A DNA stretch of 64,000 nt, from positions 186,001 to 250,000 of the forward strand of contig JAAOXG010000020.1 of the NCBI GenBank assembly GCA_013036995.1, in the 5' to 3' direction. Origin of the DNA: Lacrimispora defluvii (GTDB lineage Bacteria; Bacillota; Clostridia; Lachnospirales; Lachnospiraceae). Positions 1 through 7,750 of this stretch are shown one piece after another; the first letter of the stretch is position 1, and every line of letters begins with the position of its first letter. A program made the position numbers and the translations under genes. The notes under the pieces were generated by a model, which was given only the letters and a program-made list of their open reading frames with translations, did no database searches and was not told the DNA's origin.

Positions 1-746
1 TGGCAGTCTTATTTATCAATTCTTTTAAAACCTCAGCGGAAGCCAACCGGATGACCCTTTCTCTTCCGAAAAAATGGGTGGTTGAAAATTATGTTACGGT
101 GGTAGAGAAAGGAAAGCTGTTTTCGTCTTTTTTAAACGGTATTCTATATGCTTCCTGCAGCGTTGTAATAATTGTTATTCTTGTGTCCGCAGCCGCTTTT
201 GTAATTTCCAGGAATCAGAAAGGGATTAACCGCTTTTTGTATTATTTTATTATTTCCGGCATTGCAGTTCCTATTAATAACGTGGCATTGATGAAGGTTC
301 TTCAGGTTCTGCATCTGGTAAATACCCGGATTGGTATTATTCTTTTATATGCTGCAATAAATATTCCTTTAAGTCTTTTTCTTTCCTTTGGATTCATTGC
401 CACGATTCCCAGGGAGATTGATGAAGCGGCGGTGATTGACGGGTGCAGTCCAAGACAGCTGTTTCTAAGAGTGATTGTGCCGTTAATCAAGCCCATTATG
501 TCAACAGTATTCGTATTGGAATTTATGACGGTGTGGAACGACTTCACCATGCCCCTGTATTACTTGAATAATTCGAGAAAATGGCCTATGACGCTTGCTG
601 TCTACAGCTTTTTCGGAGCATTTGAGAATTCGTGGAATCTGGTGGCAGCCGATATTATTTTAACTTTGGCACCGGTTCTGATCGTATTTATACTGGGCCA
701 GAAGTATATTGTAGGAGGAGTATCAGCTGGTTCAGTTAAGGGATAA
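1..746 (+). CDS. Carbohydrate ABC transporter permease, MalG type (5' end outside window)
   Basis: Inner-membrane permease of a sugar ABC importer. The reading frame is open from base 3, and the residues before the first ATG (position 51) match the family's conserved INSFKT-x-AEA stretch, so the gene begins to the left of the window. Several hydrophobic segments are visible. The cytoplasmic EAA loop that docks the ATPase is clear at about bases 419-505 (E-A-A-x-x-D-G, then a P-L-I-K-P run). It lies 16 bp before a GH3 glucosidase in what looks like a sugar uptake and hydrolysis operon. The substrate cannot be read from the permease; the neighbours suggest an oligosaccharide with glucose and xylose. 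Confidence 0.9.
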   Translation, partial: AVLFINSFKTSAEANRMTLSLPKKWVVENYVTVVEKGKLFSSFLNGILYASCSVVIIVILVSAAAFVISRNQKGINRFLYYFIISGIAVPINNVALMKVLQVLHLVNTRIGIILLYAAINIPLSLFLSFGFIATIPREIDEAAVIDGCSPRQLFLRVIVPLIKPIMSTVFVLEFMTVWNDFTMPLYYLNNSRKWPMTLAVYSFFGAFENSWNLVAADIILTLAPVLIVFILGQKYIVGGVSAGSVKG

Positions 747-762
747 GCAACAGGAGGGTTTC

Positions 763-2802
763 ATGGAACGGCATGAGATAGAGAAATTAATAAAAGAACT
801 GACATTGGAAGAAAAGATAGGGATGATACATGGTCAGGGGATTTTTCATACGGGCGGAGTAACGCGTTTTGATATTCCACCGCTCTGGATGTCCGATGGG
901 CCAATGGGTGTGAGAAGAGAGCTTGAAGATGATAACTGGAATCCCAGCGGGACTACAGATGATTTTGTTTCCTATTTACCGTCTAATACGGCTCTCGCAT
1001 GTACATGGAACCGCAGACAGGCAGAACAGATGGGACGTGTTTTGGGAGCAGAGGCAAGGGGAAGGGGAAAGGATGTAATCCTGGCTCCGGGAATCAATAT
1101 AATCCGCACCCCCCTTTGCGGCCGCAATTTTGAATATATGAGTGAAGACCCATATCTGACTGCCCAGCTGGCAGTTCCGCTGATAAGAGGAATTCAGGAA
1201 AATGATACAGCAGCCTGTGTAAAGCATTTTGCGGTGAACAATCAGGAAACAAACCGGCTTACTGTCAGCGTGGAGGTTTGTGAACGGGCGCTGAGGGAAA
1301 TCTACCTGCCAGGTTTTGAAGCAGCAGTAAAAGAGGGAAAGTCCATGACCATTATGGGAGCCTATAATAAGCTGCGGGGAGAATTTTGCTGCCACAACCC
1401 ATACCTTCTTCGGGAGATTCTTCGTAAGGAATGGAATTTTGACGGGGTCGTCATTTCTGACTGGGGCGCTGTTCATAATACAACAGAAGCTGCTTTAGGC
1501 GGGCTTGATATTGAAATGTCAGTTACCAACGATTTTGATGATTATTATATGGCAGATCCACTTTACAAAAAGGTGTTGGAAAAAGAAGTGGATGAGGAAA
1601 TTATAAATGAGAAGGTCAGACATATTCTTATTTTAATGAATCACCTGTCCATGCTTGGAGAGGAAAGAAAAAACAGAACTCCAGGTGTGTTTAATATTTC
1701 AGCTCATCAGGAAGGGATCCGTTCCTGCGGGGAAGAAGCGGTGGTTCTGCTGAAAAATGAAGATGATCGGCTCCCCATAATGCTGGAAGGAAAGAAGCGT
1801 CTGGCAATCATTGGTGAAAATGCAGCCGCACTCCATGCCCCTGGAGGCGGAAGTGCCGGAATCAAAGCATTGTATGAGATTTCGCCTCTCATGGGGCTTA
1901 AGATTGAGGCTGGCGGTAACATAGCAGTGGATTATGAACTCGGAGTGGGACCAGAGGGTCTTAAAAAGGCTGGGATTCTGGCAGCAGAATGTGAGGATGT
2001 GATTGTCTTTACCGGTTTGAATCATCAATCAGATGTGGAAGGGCAGGATCGGAACGATATGAAACTTCCTGCTGGTCAGGAAGAATTAATTTCGGCAGTG
2101 TTAGATGTTAATGAAAATGCTGTTATCGTTGTTCTGGCGGGATCACCGGTGGAAATAGAAGCCTTTGCAGACCGTGCGAAGGCCATTGTGTATACCAGCT
2201 ACAATGGAATGGAGGGAGGACGGGCGCTTGCCAGAGTTCTTTTGGGCAATGTGAATCCTTCCGGAAAGCTGCCATTTACATTACCAAGGTGTCTGGAAGA
2301 CTGTCCAGCCCATAAACTGGGGGAATTTCCAGGAGATGAGACGGTTGTTTACAGGGAAGGTGTATTTGTGGGGTACCGTTACTTTGAATCAGAACAGGTT
2401 CCGGTAAGATACTGCTTTGGTCATGGATTATCTTATACTGAGTATGGATATGAGAATCTTAGAGTTGAGAAGACCAGTCAGGGTTATTTGGTAAAAGCAG
2501 ACGTGGAAAACTGCGGAAACCAGTCTGGTTTTGAAACCGTTCAGGTTTATGTCAGGGCAGCGGGGAAAACTATAAAGCGGCCTGTCATGGAGCTGCGGGG
2601 GTTTGACAAAATATTTTTAGAACCTGGAGAAAAAAGGACACTGGCATTCTGCTTAACTGAAAAAGATTTTTCTTATTACAATGAAGAGTTAAAGTGCTTT
2701 GCTGTGCCAGAGGATGAGTATGATATTTGTGTGGGAAGTTCTGTTTCTGATATACGTTTAAAGAAGCGGATAGAGGTCGATGAATGTATTTTGGAAGCGT
2801 AG
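763..2802 (+). CDS. GH3 family beta-glucosidase
   Basis: Cytoplasmic glycoside hydrolase of family 3 (679 residues, no signal peptide). The N-terminal barrel carries the K-H pair at about residues 154-155 and the nucleophile Asp near residue 233 in the S-D-W motif. The second alpha/beta domain starts near residue 320, and a C-terminal fibronectin-III-like domain begins with the V-x-V-x-N-x-G pattern near residue 575. Start ATG 763 follows GGAGGG. It sits between the ABC permease and a GH31 enzyme, so it likely removes terminal beta-glucose from imported oligosaccharides. GH3 also includes beta-xylosidases, so the exact sugar is open. Confidence 0.9.
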   Translation: MERHEIEKLIKELTLEEKIGMIHGQGIFHTGGVTRFDIPPLWMSDGPMGVRRELEDDNWNPSGTTDDFVSYLPSNTALACTWNRRQAEQMGRVLGAEARGRGKDVILAPGINIIRTPLCGRNFEYMSEDPYLTAQLAVPLIRGIQENDTAACVKHFAVNNQETNRLTVSVEVCERALREIYLPGFEAAVKEGKSMTIMGAYNKLRGEFCCHNPYLLREILRKEWNFDGVVISDWGAVHNTTEAALGGLDIEMSVTNDFDDYYMADPLYKKVLEKEVDEEIINEKVRHILILMNHLSMLGEERKNRTPGVFNISAHQEGIRSCGEEAVVLLKNEDDRLPIMLEGKKRLAIIGENAAALHAPGGGSAGIKALYEISPLMGLKIEAGGNIAVDYELGVGPEGLKKAGILAAECEDVIVFTGLNHQSDVEGQDRNDMKLPAGQEELISAVLDVNENAVIVVLAGSPVEIEAFADRAKAIVYTSYNGMEGGRALARVLLGNVNPSGKLPFTLPRCLEDCPAHKLGEFPGDETVVYREGVFVGYRYFESEQVPVRYCFGHGLSYTEYGYENLRVEKTSQGYLVKADVENCGNQSGFETVQVYVRAAGKTIKRPVMELRGFDKIFLEPGEKRTLAFCLTEKDFSYYNEELKCFAVPEDEYDICVGSSVSDIRLKKRIEVDECILEA

Positions 2803-2849
2803 AAATTAAATGGGTCAGATACTGATTCATTCAGGTAAGGAGAATAGAT

Positions 2850-5102
2850 ATGAAATTCACCAATGGTTTTTGGAAAATAAGAGAAGAAATCACCCCCCTC
2901 TATGCAGTTGAATATGGGGGCAGCCGGATCAATGGAGGGGAATTAACCATTTATGCTCCTGGGAAACAGATAAAAAGCAGAGGAGACATTCTGAACCTGG
3001 GGATGCTGACAATACGCATTACCAGTCCCATGGAAGATGTATTAAAAATATCCATCTCTCATTTTGAAGGAGCGGCAGACCCTGGGCCATTTACAGCAAT
3101 CGAAGAGTGTGACCCGAGGGTAAGCATTGATGAATCAGAAGAAAATATCATTTTCCAGACAGGCAGCACGAAGGCGGTTGTAGACAAACGGCCTGCTTCC
3201 TGGGGGATCCGATTTTTAGATGGAGACAGAGAGCTTACAAGTACCGGCTTAAAAAATATGGCCTATATGGAAAACCGGGACAATGGAAAATGCTATATGG
3301 TGGAGCAGCTGGCACTTGATGTGGGAGAGTATGTTTATGGGATGGGTGAGCGGTTTACACCGTTCGTTAAGAATGGCCAGATCGTGGAAATGTGGAATGA
3401 AGATGGAGGTACTGCCAGTGAAATCGCCTATAAAAACATCCCGTTTTATCTTACCAGTAAGGGTTATGGGGTTTTAGTCAGTAATCCGGGCGATGTGTCC
3501 TATGAGGTTGCCAGTGAAAAGGTGGAGCGTATCCAGTTTTCTTTGGAGGGCGAGCGTCTGGAGTATTATGTAATTAATGGGGGAACACCCAAAGGCACCA
3601 TTAAAAAATACACGGATCTAACAGGAAAACCCTCACTACCGCCTGCATGGTCCTTTGGACTATGGCTTACCACATCGTTTACTACGGATTATGACGAGGA
3701 AACTACTTCAGGTTTTATCAATGGAATGGCAAAGCGGGATATCCCCCTCCAGGTTTTTCATTTTGACTGTTTTTGGATGGAAGGATATGAGTGGTGCAAT
3801 TTCACCTGGGACTCTAAAACATTTCCAGACCCAGTTGGAATGCTGAAACGTTATCATGAAAAAGGTCTTAAAATCTGCGTGTGGATCAACCCTTATATAG
3901 CCCAGAAGTCCCCTTTGTTTCAGGAGGGAATGGAAAATGGCTATTTCATTAAAAAGAGAGATGGTTCTGTATGGCAGACCGATATGTGGCAGGCAGGTAT
4001 GGGAGTAGTGGATTTTACCAACCCTTATGCAGCTGCCTGGTATCAGGAAAAGTTAAAAACTCTTCTTGATATGGGCGTTGACTGCTTTAAGACGGATTTC
4101 GGTGAAAGAATTCCCGTAAAAGATATTGTATACCATGATGGGTCTGATCCGGTGCGGATGCATAATTACTATACTTATTTATATAACAAAGCTGTCTTTG
4201 AACTTCTTGTAAAGGAGAGGGGAGAGGGCGAGGCAGTTTTATTTGCCCGTTCGGCTGCGGCAGGAAGTCAGAAGTTTCCGGTACATTGGGGAGGAGACTG
4301 CTCTGCTTCTTATCCTTCCATGGCTGAGACCCTTCGAAGCGGTTTGTCTCTGGCGTGTTCCGGGTTTGGCTTCTGGAGTCATGATATTGGTGGTTTTGAG
4401 AGCACTGCAACCGCTGATGTATATAAACGCTGGTGCCAGTTTGGTCTCTTAAGTTCACACAGCCGCCTTCATGGATCTTCTTCTTACCGGGTTCCCTGGT
4501 TGTTCGACCAGGAGGCCTGTGATGTACTTCGGAAGTTTGTTAAGCTGAAATGCAGATTAATGCCTTATTTATACAGGCAGGCAGCGTTCGCCCATGAAAA
4601 TGGGATTCCGGTCATGCGCCCCATGTTTATGGAATTTCCAGAGGATCGGGCATGTGAGGTTCTTGACAGGCAGTATATGCTGGGGGACAGTCTTCTGGTA
4701 GCTCCAGTTTTTAGAGAATCAGGAGATGTGGAGTATTATCTGCCGGATGGGAAATGGGTGAATCTGCTGAGTGAAAAAGTGATGGAAGGAGGAAGCTGGA
4801 AGAAGGAAACATTTGATTATTTCGGTCTGCCGGTTCTGGTAAGAGAAAACAGTATTATAGCGGTTGGCAGTTGTGACAGCAGGACTGATTATGAGTTTGG
4901 TGACGGAGTAGAATTCTGGCTGTCTGTATTTGAAGATGGGGGAATTTGCGAAACTTCGGTTACTGATTTAAACGGCAAAGTTGTGATGAACATCAAGGCA
5001 GTTCGGGAAGCAGATGTGATCCGGCTTTCTGTGGAAGGCGGAAATGGAAACTGGAGTTATAAGGTTTTGGGAGCACAAAACGTAAGAGTTCTTACAATTT
5101 GA
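2850..5102 (+). CDS. GH31 alpha-xylosidase, YicI-like
   Basis: Retaining glycoside hydrolase family 31 enzyme of 750 residues, cytoplasmic. The nucleophile lies in K-T-D-F-G-E-R (Asp 416, the same number as in E. coli YicI), and the acid/base Asp is near residue 483 in W-G-G-D. The K-T-D-F-G-E-R form is characteristic of alpha-xylosidases rather than alpha-glucosidases. An N-terminal beta-sandwich precedes the barrel and C-terminal beta domains follow. The ATG is preceded by AAGGAG. It is the last gene of the sugar operon; together with GH3 it points to xylosyl-glucose substrates such as isoprimeverose from xyloglucan. That substrate is an inference. Confidence 0.9.
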   Translation: MKFTNGFWKIREEITPLYAVEYGGSRINGGELTIYAPGKQIKSRGDILNLGMLTIRITSPMEDVLKISISHFEGAADPGPFTAIEECDPRVSIDESEENIIFQTGSTKAVVDKRPASWGIRFLDGDRELTSTGLKNMAYMENRDNGKCYMVEQLALDVGEYVYGMGERFTPFVKNGQIVEMWNEDGGTASEIAYKNIPFYLTSKGYGVLVSNPGDVSYEVASEKVERIQFSLEGERLEYYVINGGTPKGTIKKYTDLTGKPSLPPAWSFGLWLTTSFTTDYDEETTSGFINGMAKRDIPLQVFHFDCFWMEGYEWCNFTWDSKTFPDPVGMLKRYHEKGLKICVWINPYIAQKSPLFQEGMENGYFIKKRDGSVWQTDMWQAGMGVVDFTNPYAAAWYQEKLKTLLDMGVDCFKTDFGERIPVKDIVYHDGSDPVRMHNYYTYLYNKAVFELLVKERGEGEAVLFARSAAAGSQKFPVHWGGDCSASYPSMAETLRSGLSLACSGFGFWSHDIGGFESTATADVYKRWCQFGLLSSHSRLHGSSSYRVPWLFDQEACDVLRKFVKLKCRLMPYLYRQAAFAHENGIPVMRPMFMEFPEDRACEVLDRQYMLGDSLLVAPVFRESGDVEYYLPDGKWVNLLSEKVMEGGSWKKETFDYFGLPVLVRENSIIAVGSCDSRTDYEFGDGVEFWLSVFEDGGICETSVTDLNGKVVMNIKAVREADVIRLSVEGGNGNWSYKVLGAQNVRVLTI

Positions 5103-5124
5103 TGAATCTCTTGACTTTTAACAA

Positions 5125-5162
5125 CTACAGACGTAGACTTTAAATATAATTTACGATTGTAG
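5125..5162. promoter_or_regulatory. Two TAC-N4-GTA dyads around a -10 box (possible BlaI/MecI-type operator)
   Basis: CTAC-N4-GTAG at 5125-5136 and TTAC-N4-GTAG at 5151-5162 are inverted repeats whose centres are 26 bp apart. They flank TATAAT at 5145-5150. A TTGACT lies at 5111-5116, too far from the TATAAT for a standard pair. The dyad shape resembles BlaI/MecI operators. No such repressor gene is in the window, so the assignment is by motif only. Confidence 0.4.
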
Positions 5163-5199
5163 ATGTTAATTGGATCGATGTATGCAGGAGGGGAATGAT

Positions 5200-6117
5200 A
5201 TGTTTTGTGGCAGTAAGACTTTGATTACTATAGGTACAGCTTTTTTTATTATGGCATTTCCATTTACGTCCATGGCGGCTTCCAGTACAATCAATGAAGT
5301 TTCCATTAATATCGTATCAGCTGGCGGAGACGGTAATTTAGATGTGGTGGTTACAACTGATTCTGATAAGTATCACTTAGATAAAGCATATGATATAGAT
5401 GAGCCGGATGGTGATTTTAAGGATATTGACCGGCCAACACTTGTGGCTCGGATCAAAACTGATGGTAATTATACTTTTTCCAACCGGGCTGTAAAAAATA
5501 TAAAAATTAACGGAACCAAAGGAACTGTAATCGGCGGCTTGATGAATGAAACAGATATGAAAATATATATCATATTTGATGCCTTAAGTGACAATAACAG
5601 CAACCATAGTCTGAACGTGATTGATCTTAATGTGAATGGGCTGGAATGGGATAAGACAAAAGGGCTGGTAAGATGGGATACGGTAAGTGAAGCCGATGAA
5701 TATCAGTTAAGACTGTACCGTGGCAGTGGATTAATAAGCTCTTTTATTACGAAAGACCCCAATTATGATTTGTCTGCCTATATAACAAAAGAGGGGAAGT
5801 ATTCCTATCAAGTACGTGCAGTAATGGATTCCTCCCTCAAGGGAACATGGAATAAGTCTGAAGTTTTCCAGGTGACTTCCGAAGATGCTTCAAGAATCAG
5901 TTTTGGCAAATCGAAAAATGGTCTGGAAGGTCCTGGAAGCCGTTGGCAGTATAAGAATGATAAATGGTATTTTATGAATGAATCAGGAAGTATGGTTACT
6001 GGTTGGATCAATTGGAAATCAAAGTGGTATTACTGTGGTAATGATGGTGCCATGTACACCAATACAACGACCCCGGATGGATATAAAGTAGGTAGTGATG
6101 GGGCGTGGGTGGAATGA
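5200..6117 (+). CDS. Secreted protein with Fn3-like domain and C-terminal choline-binding repeats
   Basis: Unidentified exported protein of about 305 residues. The chosen start is ATG 5200, eight bases after AGGAGGGG; an in-frame TTG at 5170 lacks a site. The N-terminus is a signal peptide ending in S-M-A-A. After a beta-rich unknown domain comes a fibronectin-III-like segment (about residues 150-225). The C-terminal 60 residues show W-Y-F and G-W-I aromatic repeats of the cell-wall/choline-binding type (W-x-x-x-x-x-W-Y-F-M-N-x-x-G-x-M-x-T-G-W). Such repeats tether proteins to choline-bearing wall polymers in relatives. Its target is unknown. Confidence 0.75.
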   Translation: MFCGSKTLITIGTAFFIMAFPFTSMAASSTINEVSINIVSAGGDGNLDVVVTTDSDKYHLDKAYDIDEPDGDFKDIDRPTLVARIKTDGNYTFSNRAVKNIKINGTKGTVIGGLMNETDMKIYIIFDALSDNNSNHSLNVIDLNVNGLEWDKTKGLVRWDTVSEADEYQLRLYRGSGLISSFITKDPNYDLSAYITKEGKYSYQVRAVMDSSLKGTWNKSEVFQVTSEDASRISFGKSKNGLEGPGSRWQYKNDKWYFMNESGSMVTGWINWKSKWYYCGNDGAMYTNTTTPDGYKVGSDGAWVE

Positions 6118-6138
6118 TAATTGCTATATAGTCTGGTA

Positions 6139-6183
6139 TAACATACAACCCCCTCCTGGTGAACAGAAGGGGGTTGTATGTTA
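6139..6183. terminator. Long perfect hairpin between convergent genes
   Basis: A 16-bp perfect inverted repeat (left arm 6139-6154, right arm 6168-6183) with a 13-nt loop lies between the secreted protein and the convergent repressor gene. There is no clear T-run on either side, so termination is probable from position and strength but not certain. Confidence 0.55.
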
Positions 6184-6215
6184 AGTGTAATTGTCAAATG
6201 ATTTGTTATATTTAT

Positions 6216-6713
6216 TTATTCATCAAAAAAAGCATTGTCATATTCCTTCATTTCATCAGTCACTTCTATGTCAGTACGTTCATGGGCTGCATTGGTGAGA
6301 AGATGGCGCTTGTTCTCTTCTTCCATCAGTTGTACCTGGTAAAGATTCTTACTGTAGTCAAGTACTTTCCTTTTATTTACGATATTAAGCTTGTTATAAT
6401 TAATAAAAAACTCATCGTCGGAGGAAAGAACACTGGTTTTATGTTCATTTGGACCAGGAGTCTGGACTCTTTCCATAGGTACATCAAAACCCATTAACCA
6501 GGCCTCGCTCACATTAAGAGCTTTTCCAAGTACAAACAATTTCTTTTGGTTAGGTTCTGTTTTACCAGCGCAATATTGGCTAATATCTGATTTATTCATC
6601 TTAACGTTATACATATTGCAAAAGGGAATCGCTAGATTTAATATGTCCGTCTGACGTAAATTTTTATCTTCCATAATTTTTTTTAATCGAATAGCAGTGT
6701 TTTCATTTTTCAT
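6216..6713 (-). CDS. XRE-family helix-turn-helix repressor of the tail module
   Basis: DNA-binding regulator of 165 residues. An XRE helix-turn-helix fold covers roughly residues 5-75 (L-K-K-I-M-x-x-x-x-L-R-Q-T-D then S-D-I-S-Q-Y), followed by the L-x-V-S-E-A-W-L-M-G block typical of phage CI-like repressors. It is divergent from the tail genes. The 303-bp gap between them carries three operator-like GTTCAA-N4-TTGAAC sites. It has no LexA-type peptidase tail, so how it is released is not visible. The ATG follows AAAGGCGG on the minus strand. Confidence 0.85.
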   Translation of the reverse strand: MKNENTAIRLKKIMEDKNLRQTDILNLAIPFCNMYNVKMNKSDISQYCAGKTEPNQKKLFVLGKALNVSEAWLMGFDVPMERVQTPGPNEHKTSVLSSDDEFFINYNKLNIVNKRKVLDYSKNLYQVQLMEEENKRHLLTNAAHERTDIEVTDEMKEYDNAFFDE

Positions 6714-6737
6714 TATTCAAACCGCCTTTCTCTATGT

Positions 6738-6766
6738 AATATATCATATGATACATAAAAGTTCAA
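6738..6766 (-). promoter_or_regulatory. Repressor gene promoter
   Basis: Reading leftward, TTGAAC (6766-6761) and TATATT (6743-6738) are 17 bp apart. The -35 hexamer is itself one half of the operator motif, so the repressor may control its own gene. Confidence 0.55.
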
Positions 6767-6781
6767 TATAATAATCCGAAG

Positions 6782-6797
6782 GTTTGAAAAATTGAAC
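6782..6797. promoter_or_regulatory. Imperfect repressor operator O1
   Basis: A GTTtgA-N4-TTGAAC match to the operator pattern with one half degenerate (two mismatches). A further lone half-site GTTCAA is at 6761-6766. They lie between the divergent promoters. Confidence 0.45.
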
Positions 6798-6804
6798 TTT
6801 TGCA

Positions 6805-6833
6805 TTGACAGAGGAATTTAATCATGTTATGAT
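6805..6833 (+). promoter_or_regulatory. Rightward promoter of the tail module
   Basis: TTGACA at 6805-6810 and TATGAT at 6828-6833 are separated by 17 bp. Transcription would start just inside the operator at 6841-6856, so repressor binding there should block it. Confidence 0.65.
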
Positions 6834-6840
6834 ACGGGTA

Positions 6841-6856
6841 GTTCAATATATTGAAC
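6841..6856. promoter_or_regulatory. Repressor operator O2
   Basis: Perfect dyad GTTCAA-TATA-TTGAAC, extending to an 18-bp palindrome at 6840-6857. It overlaps the expected start of the rightward transcript. Confidence 0.65.
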
Positions 6857-6875
6857 TTATAAGAACCTTTCACGT

Positions 6876-6922
6876 ACCACATAACGTAAACATATGTCAA
6901 AGTCTGATGTGGTTTATTTTTT
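6876..6922 (+). terminator. Terminator-like hairpin in the leader
   Basis: ACCACAT (6876-6882) pairs with ATGTGGT (6907-6913), followed by a T-rich run. It lies downstream of the rightward promoter and before the next gene, so early transcripts may stop here. The stem is only 7 bp. Confidence 0.45.
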
Positions 6923-6932
6923 TACTCAAATA

Positions 6933-6948
6933 GTTCAAAATATTGAAC
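6933..6948. promoter_or_regulatory. Repressor operator O3
   Basis: Second perfect dyad, GTTCAA-AATA-TTGAAC, 92 bp downstream of O2. A TACAAT at 6960-6965 could be the -10 box of a second promoter covered by this site, but no good -35 is seen. Confidence 0.6.
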
Positions 6949-7016
6949 TTAAAGAATGGTACAATGATTAATAACATGACTGTTTTTAAAGCTAGTATAT
7001 CAGGGAGGATAGAAAA

Positions 7017-7427
7017 ATGGGAAATGTAAGACCATTAAACTACAGCAAATATGGAATCAGTAAAAACCGTTTCTGGGAATTGTATTTTTGGTGTCTTCAA
7101 TATGGAGAATGGAGAGAGGAGCTTAAGTATAAAACAGATACAGTTAAATCTGTGAGAATTGCCAGCATGCCATCGTCTCATTGTCCGGTGGATGTCACAC
7201 AGCAGCTTGCAATCAGAAGGGTAATGCTTGAGCAGAACTGTAAGCTGATCGAACAGACAGCAATAGAAACAGATGCGGACATTTACAAATATATATTAAA
7301 GGCTGTGACAGAGGAAGATATTACGTATGAATATTTGCGAATGATAATGGAAATTCCTTGCAGTCACAATACATATTATGACAGACGCCGTAAATTTTAC
7401 TGGCTTCTGGATAAAAGAAAGAATTAA
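7017..7427 (+). CDS. Phage-type late transcription regulator (putative, ArpU/RinA-like)
   Basis: Protein of 136 residues with the layout of small Firmicutes phage late-gene regulators: an N-terminal R-P-L-N-Y-x-K-Y-G motif, a middle helical part, and a C-terminal sigma-region-4-like helix pair (P-C-S-x-N-T-Y-Y-D-R-R-R-K-F-Y-W-L-L). GGGAGGA precedes the ATG. It lies downstream of the repressor-controlled promoter and upstream of a terminator-like hairpin and the tail genes. A role in switching on the tail operon is therefore likely, but it is inferred from family layout and position. Confidence 0.65.
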   Translation: MGNVRPLNYSKYGISKNRFWELYFWCLQYGEWREELKYKTDTVKSVRIASMPSSHCPVDVTQQLAIRRVMLEQNCKLIEQTAIETDADIYKYILKAVTEEDITYEYLRMIMEIPCSHNTYYDRRRKFYWLLDKRKN

Positions 7428-7473
7428 GATTGGTAATCAAGGGACAAATCAACATGCTATATTAGTAGTATGA

Positions 7474-7506
7474 AAAAGGGTTTCCACACAGGAGACTCTT
7501 TTTTAT
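7474..7506 (+). terminator. Terminator-like hairpin before the tail genes
   Basis: GGGTTTCC and GGAGACTC pair across a 4-nt loop with two G-U pairs, flanked by an A-run and a T-run. Read-through or a new promoter would be needed to express the sheath operon. Confidence 0.45.
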
Positions 7507-7555
7507 TATTATTCGCTGCCTTAAAAAACAAAAAAGAAAGGGGAAAGAATCAAAG

Positions 7556-7750
7556 ATGTCAAAAGCAAAAGACACGAAAGAAACAGTGAGAGAACCGGTA
7601 AAATTTAATAGGGAGGCACTTCTTGCAAGCAAGGAATTTTCCGGATATCAACCGGATTTTGCAAAGGTGCTTCTTACAAAACCGGAGTACACGCTGGAAG
7701 AAGCAAAGGAAATTCTTAATAAATTTTTTGAAAATAAGGAGGAAAAGTAA
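7556..7750 (+). CDS. Small tail-module protein of unknown function
   Basis: Charged protein of 64 residues with helix-forming sequence (L-L-A-S-K-E-F-S-G then a Y-T-L-E-E-A-K-E-I-L-x-K-F helix). AAAGAAAGGGG precedes the ATG and the stop is directly before the sheath ATG. A small gene often sits just before the sheath in PBSX-like tail operons. I do not recognise a domain. Confidence 0.65.
   Translation: MSKAKDTKETVREPVKFNREALLASKEFSGYQPDFAKVLLTKPEYTLEEAKEILNKFFENKEEK

Noticed and set aside
6139..6183. Long hairpin as a phage attachment site
   Set aside because: No matching copy found at the other end of the tail module; position suits a terminator.
6159..6497. Plus-strand frame of 112 codons opposite the repressor
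   Set aside because: It is antisense to a clear XRE gene and starts inside the hairpin.
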